Part shown: piece after piece, positions 62,201 through 64,000 of the stretch
Layout of the letters: each line of letters opens with the position of its first letter
How positions within the stretch are numbered: the stretch's first letter is position 1
NCBI GenBank assembly: GCA_037903475.1
Contig: JBAJFG010000467.1
Span: forward strand, 930,001 to 994,000
Direction: 5' to 3'
Source of the DNA: Ancylostoma caninum
Lineage: Eukaryota > Nematoda > Chromadorea > Rhabditida > Ancylostomatidae
Length of the DNA: 64,000 nucleotides
Made by a program: the position numbers and the translations under genes
Notes under the pieces: model-generated
The model's database searches: none
What the model was told of the DNA's origin: nothing
What the model saw: only the letters and a program-made list of their open reading frames with translations

Positions 62201-62582
62201 GGTCACTTCCGGGTGACGTCCTAGCCTTTACTCTATTCCACATTGAACCTATCATATTTATGTGACACTGGTCTCCATCAGCCGGCCTGTCAACCTGGGC
62301 CTGACGCTGGAAAAACGAAGAAGAAGAGGTTGCTTTGGTCACCGTGCCAACCTCATACCACGGGGCGGGGACCTTGTTTATAGAGGCGGTCCCGACTCGC
62401 CTCTCCCACTTGGCCGACCTTCTCTGGCAAGCATTTTATAGGTCGTGAGGTGCCACCCCCACGCCCGCCTGCGAAACGTAGGCCAAAATAGGATCGCTCA
62501 TGGTCCGCGGGGATTTCTCCCTACCACCATCCGCCACACGGTGGACGCGCTCGGTAGCTAGAGCGACTTAATAGCCCCGAGG
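59288..62582 (-). mobile_element. full-length RTE-clade LINE with 15-bp target duplication
   Basis: Flanked by TTTGTTTGTATGTTT on both sides (59273-59287 and 62583-62597). On the minus strand it has a 240-nt structured 5' leader, one long ORF, and only about 7 nt after the stop codon. Single ORF, very short 3' end and variable target duplication fit the RTE clade. No disabling change is visible. Confidence 0.9.
59295..62342 (-). CDS. RTE endonuclease/reverse transcriptase, intact 1015 residues
   Basis: Drives copying of the LINE by nicking chromosomal DNA and reverse-transcribing its own RNA there. The endonuclease spans about residues 75-315: RVGSFNIGTLTG, LQETRW (Glu107), SVYAPQ, AGDFNGHVG (211-214), SEIDHILV (276-283) and AGQHRPLL with the catalytic His306. 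The reverse transcriptase spans about 525-800: ASGPDGIPVEAW, ANYRGIKLI, FGFVPERSTVDA, AFLDLEKAYDRL (motif A), GVHQGSALSP (B), LLYADDVALIAD (C, YADD at 759-762), LRLNLKKTEV (D) and FQYLGS (E). A basic C-terminal tail follows (KRPRGAPKKRWKDAVGKD). No stop or frameshift interrupts it and all catalytic residues are present. The first Met of the open frame is taken as start; a later start is possible. Confidence 0.93.
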   Translation of the reverse strand: MTKATSSSSFFQRQAQVDRPADGDQCHINMIGSMWNRVKARTSPGSDLQEARPPPVVKKRGLPRGERPRLKTLVRVGSFNIGTLTGKTREIADFMKRRRIHVLCLQETRWKGSKAREIGDGIKLFYHGLETRRNGVAIAICGPLKEHVSSVNRVSDRIISLRIATEDGFWTVVSVYAPQCGCTEADKVAFYDELDDVIRSAPESDYVTIAGDFNGHVGQDRKGFERVHGGRGFGRRNPEGERIIELAEAHDLAIASTFFIKRESQKVTYCSGGRQSEIDHILVRRHSLKTIKNVKAIPGEEIAGQHRPLLADVCMTLPKQTKARVEPRIRWWKLADGTQKTLREKILAVGLPDPCGSIDSVWASAANTILTCARDTLGETRGGRRGDKATWFWNEDLQKIVKAKKDAYKAWQKTKSLSALMEYKLRKKEAKAAVARAKNAAMDDLYDKLESPQAEKHVFRLAKARHRASLDVTEIRAVKSEAGEVLRDPVAVKERWRAYFAQLLNKEFPRKEKIPAEPVAGPTQPWTIEEVRKAIKKMKVGKASGPDGIPVEAWRSLGEPGLQWLTKFFNNITRSAKIPEAWRDSIIVPIFKRKGDVMDCANYRGIKLIAHTMKIYERLLDVRLRDMVEIAQDQFGFVPERSTVDAIFIARQVMEKYREKNKPCHIAFLDLEKAYDRLPRAVLWEVMRERGIPEYMVRAVQVMYDGSTARVRTSHGTTSKFDITVGVHQGSALSPFLFIMTLDTVVKHLLEGPPYTLLYADDVALIADSRAELQLKIQKWQSALADAGLRLNLKKTEVMSSTQEEDVVSDANGIAFTQAKEFQYLGSVLSADGTVDAAVRGRIACAWLKWRESTGILCDRRCSRVLKGKIYRTVVRPAMMYGGECWPLSKTHERMLNTAEMRMLRWACGLTRYDKVRNEDIRTMMQTAPIQLKMRAQRLRRFGHVMRRSLQHPTRQALEMEVTGKRPRGAPKKRWKDAVGKDMKEVGVTKDDAQDRDLWRRRTKIADPANARDRR

Positions 62583-63360
62583 TTTGTTTGTATGTTTGTA
62601 TGTTCGGAATAGAAATCGCGGAGGATGAACCGATCGGGACCAAATTTCGCATGTAGGTTCTTCGGGGGCCGGCGGAGGTTATAGGCTACTTTGCACCTGG
62701 GATTATCGATTCGCTTGTCGATTATATCGATTTTATTGATTTTTCGCTCTTCTTGACCAGGGACTAGCGAGAACATGCCTACTGGGATATCCCAATGCAC
62801 TGAACACGAATACGGCAATCAATTTGCGCCAAATTATCGATTTATTGATTTTATTGATTTTTCGCTATTTTTCCCACGGGGTGGTAAAGACATGTCTACT
62901 GGGGTATGTTAATGCACCGAACACGAATATGACAACCATTTTGTATGACACTATCGATTTATCGATTTTATTGATTTTAGCCATTCTTGCCCAGGAGGCG
63001 ATGAGGACATGTCTACTGGGGCACCTCAATACGCTGAACACGAATATGGCAACCATTTTGAGCGAAATATCGACTTATTGATGTTATTAATTTTTCACTA
63101 TTCTTACCCACTGAGGGGTAAAGACATGTCCACAGGGGTATCGCAGTGCGCTGAACACGGATATGATAACCGTTTTGACCGAAATATCGATTTATCGCAA
63201 CTTCACCCCATTTTTTGGGGCGGGGTGAAGGAGGGTCACTTGAGCTGATCACCAAATAATGAACATTTTGAAAGGATTTTTTGGTCCAACAAATGTTGGC
63301 ATCAGCTTTGAATGGCCGGGAGAGATTGAACACCCGAGCGAAGCCGGGTACACCGTCTAG

Positions 63361-64000
63361 TTGGAACAATAATTATCCCGAAGACATCTCACTGATCTTG
63401 TCGAAACATCTCGAGAGTATGATGACGATCTATTGCAGATCTAGCCCTTTACTTTACCACATCGATTTTTAGGACTATACAGACAAAACTGAGGGAAAAG
63501 AATGATCCATGTTGTTTTGCACGAATACCATATTTGTTTTACACAACATTTAACTTCACTTTTGTAAGGTTTTGGTGTTAGCATCGGTTTTAGCGATATC
63601 TCAGGGTTTCCTATGACAATGTAATATTTAGAAGAAGCTGGTTGGCATTCTGAACGTTTTAATAAATCTACTCTACACTTCATTGTTGTTCTAAGAGGAG
63701 AAAGGGGACTTTATAAACCTGTTGTTGCGGCCGATGTCGTTTCCCAAAGGCAATGGTATTAAATCCCGTGGAAGAACCGCACGAACTTATTGCCCAACCT
63801 AATATATGTCCAACATTTTGAGTGTTTCGAAGATTGAAAATGGTCCAATAATTCTACTCTGATAAATAAGCGTCAGCAATGCAACCCGAGTTGGCAATAC
63901 ATCGAGTTGAACCTCCAGCTGCATCTCCTCTCTGGTGCTGCCATCTCCTCCCCAATTGCTGCCAAAGCTTTTGATCTTTTAGTAGTAATTGCTGAAGGAT
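63361..64000. other. no gene recognised
   Basis: AT-rich sequence right of the last Helitron; only short frames without domain features. Confidence 0.35.

Larger units (their letters stand above)
59240..63360 (+). mobile_element. non-autonomous Helitron, copy 5, split by an RTE LINE
   Basis: Starts TCTTCTGTATATATAGAAGC directly after the CTAG of copy 4 and ends CACCGTCTAG|T at 63360, with the terminal palindrome ACCCGAGCGAAGCCGGGT. An RTE element (59288-62582) interrupts its 5' TG-rich part, duplicating 15 bp of it. Without the insert it is about 810 bp, with five units at about 62700-63190. Confidence 0.85.

Overview
This is a eukaryotic window, most likely from a clade V parasitic nematode. 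A hookworm of the Necator/Ancylostoma kind is the best guess. The signs are short introns ending in TTTTCAG-type acceptors, a probable trans-splice acceptor 10 nt before a start codon, a Brat/NCL-1-type TRIM gene, and two RTE-like LINEs of a kind I associate from memory with hookworm genomes. Nothing bacterial or viral is present, and the species call is inference.

The only host gene I can support well lies on the minus strand from 13838 to beyond the left edge. It is an ncl-1 (brat) orthologue. Eleven exons read in one phase-consistent chain: N-terminal leader, RING, two B-boxes, coiled coil and a proline/serine-rich linker. The NHL repeats expected at the C-terminus lie left of position 1. 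Its introns are long, with a GC island in intron 2 and a decayed mariner between coiled-coil exons.

From about 14 to 42 kb the DNA is gene-poor. GC-rich patches lie upstream of ncl-1 (14.6-19.8 kb). After these come non-autonomous transposons with readable ends: a Helitron with a huge (TG)n tract (24.3 kb), foldback elements (26.8 and 34.7 kb), a hAT-type element with an 8-bp target duplication (31.9 kb), a terminal-inverted-repeat element built of short repeats (37.0 kb), and a Mutator-type MITE with a 9-bp duplication (40.4 kb). Weak exon-like fragments lie at 28.6-29.2, 41.0 and 43.3 kb.

The right third is dominated by repeats. A degenerate LINE with an 11-bp target duplication (43981-47065) sits inside a terminal-inverted-repeat element. 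Two minisatellites follow (82-bp units, 50.65-52.74 kb, interrupted by a mariner; 80/66-bp units, 53.0-57.3 kb). Then come three Helitron-type elements, the last split by an intact 3.3-kb RTE retrotransposon with a 1015-residue endonuclease/reverse transcriptase. Both LINEs share a 5' segment that can fold into the same set of hairpins with compensatory changes. There is no operon-like logic here; the story is one conserved regulator gene beside a layered graveyard, and possibly one living member, of mobile DNA.
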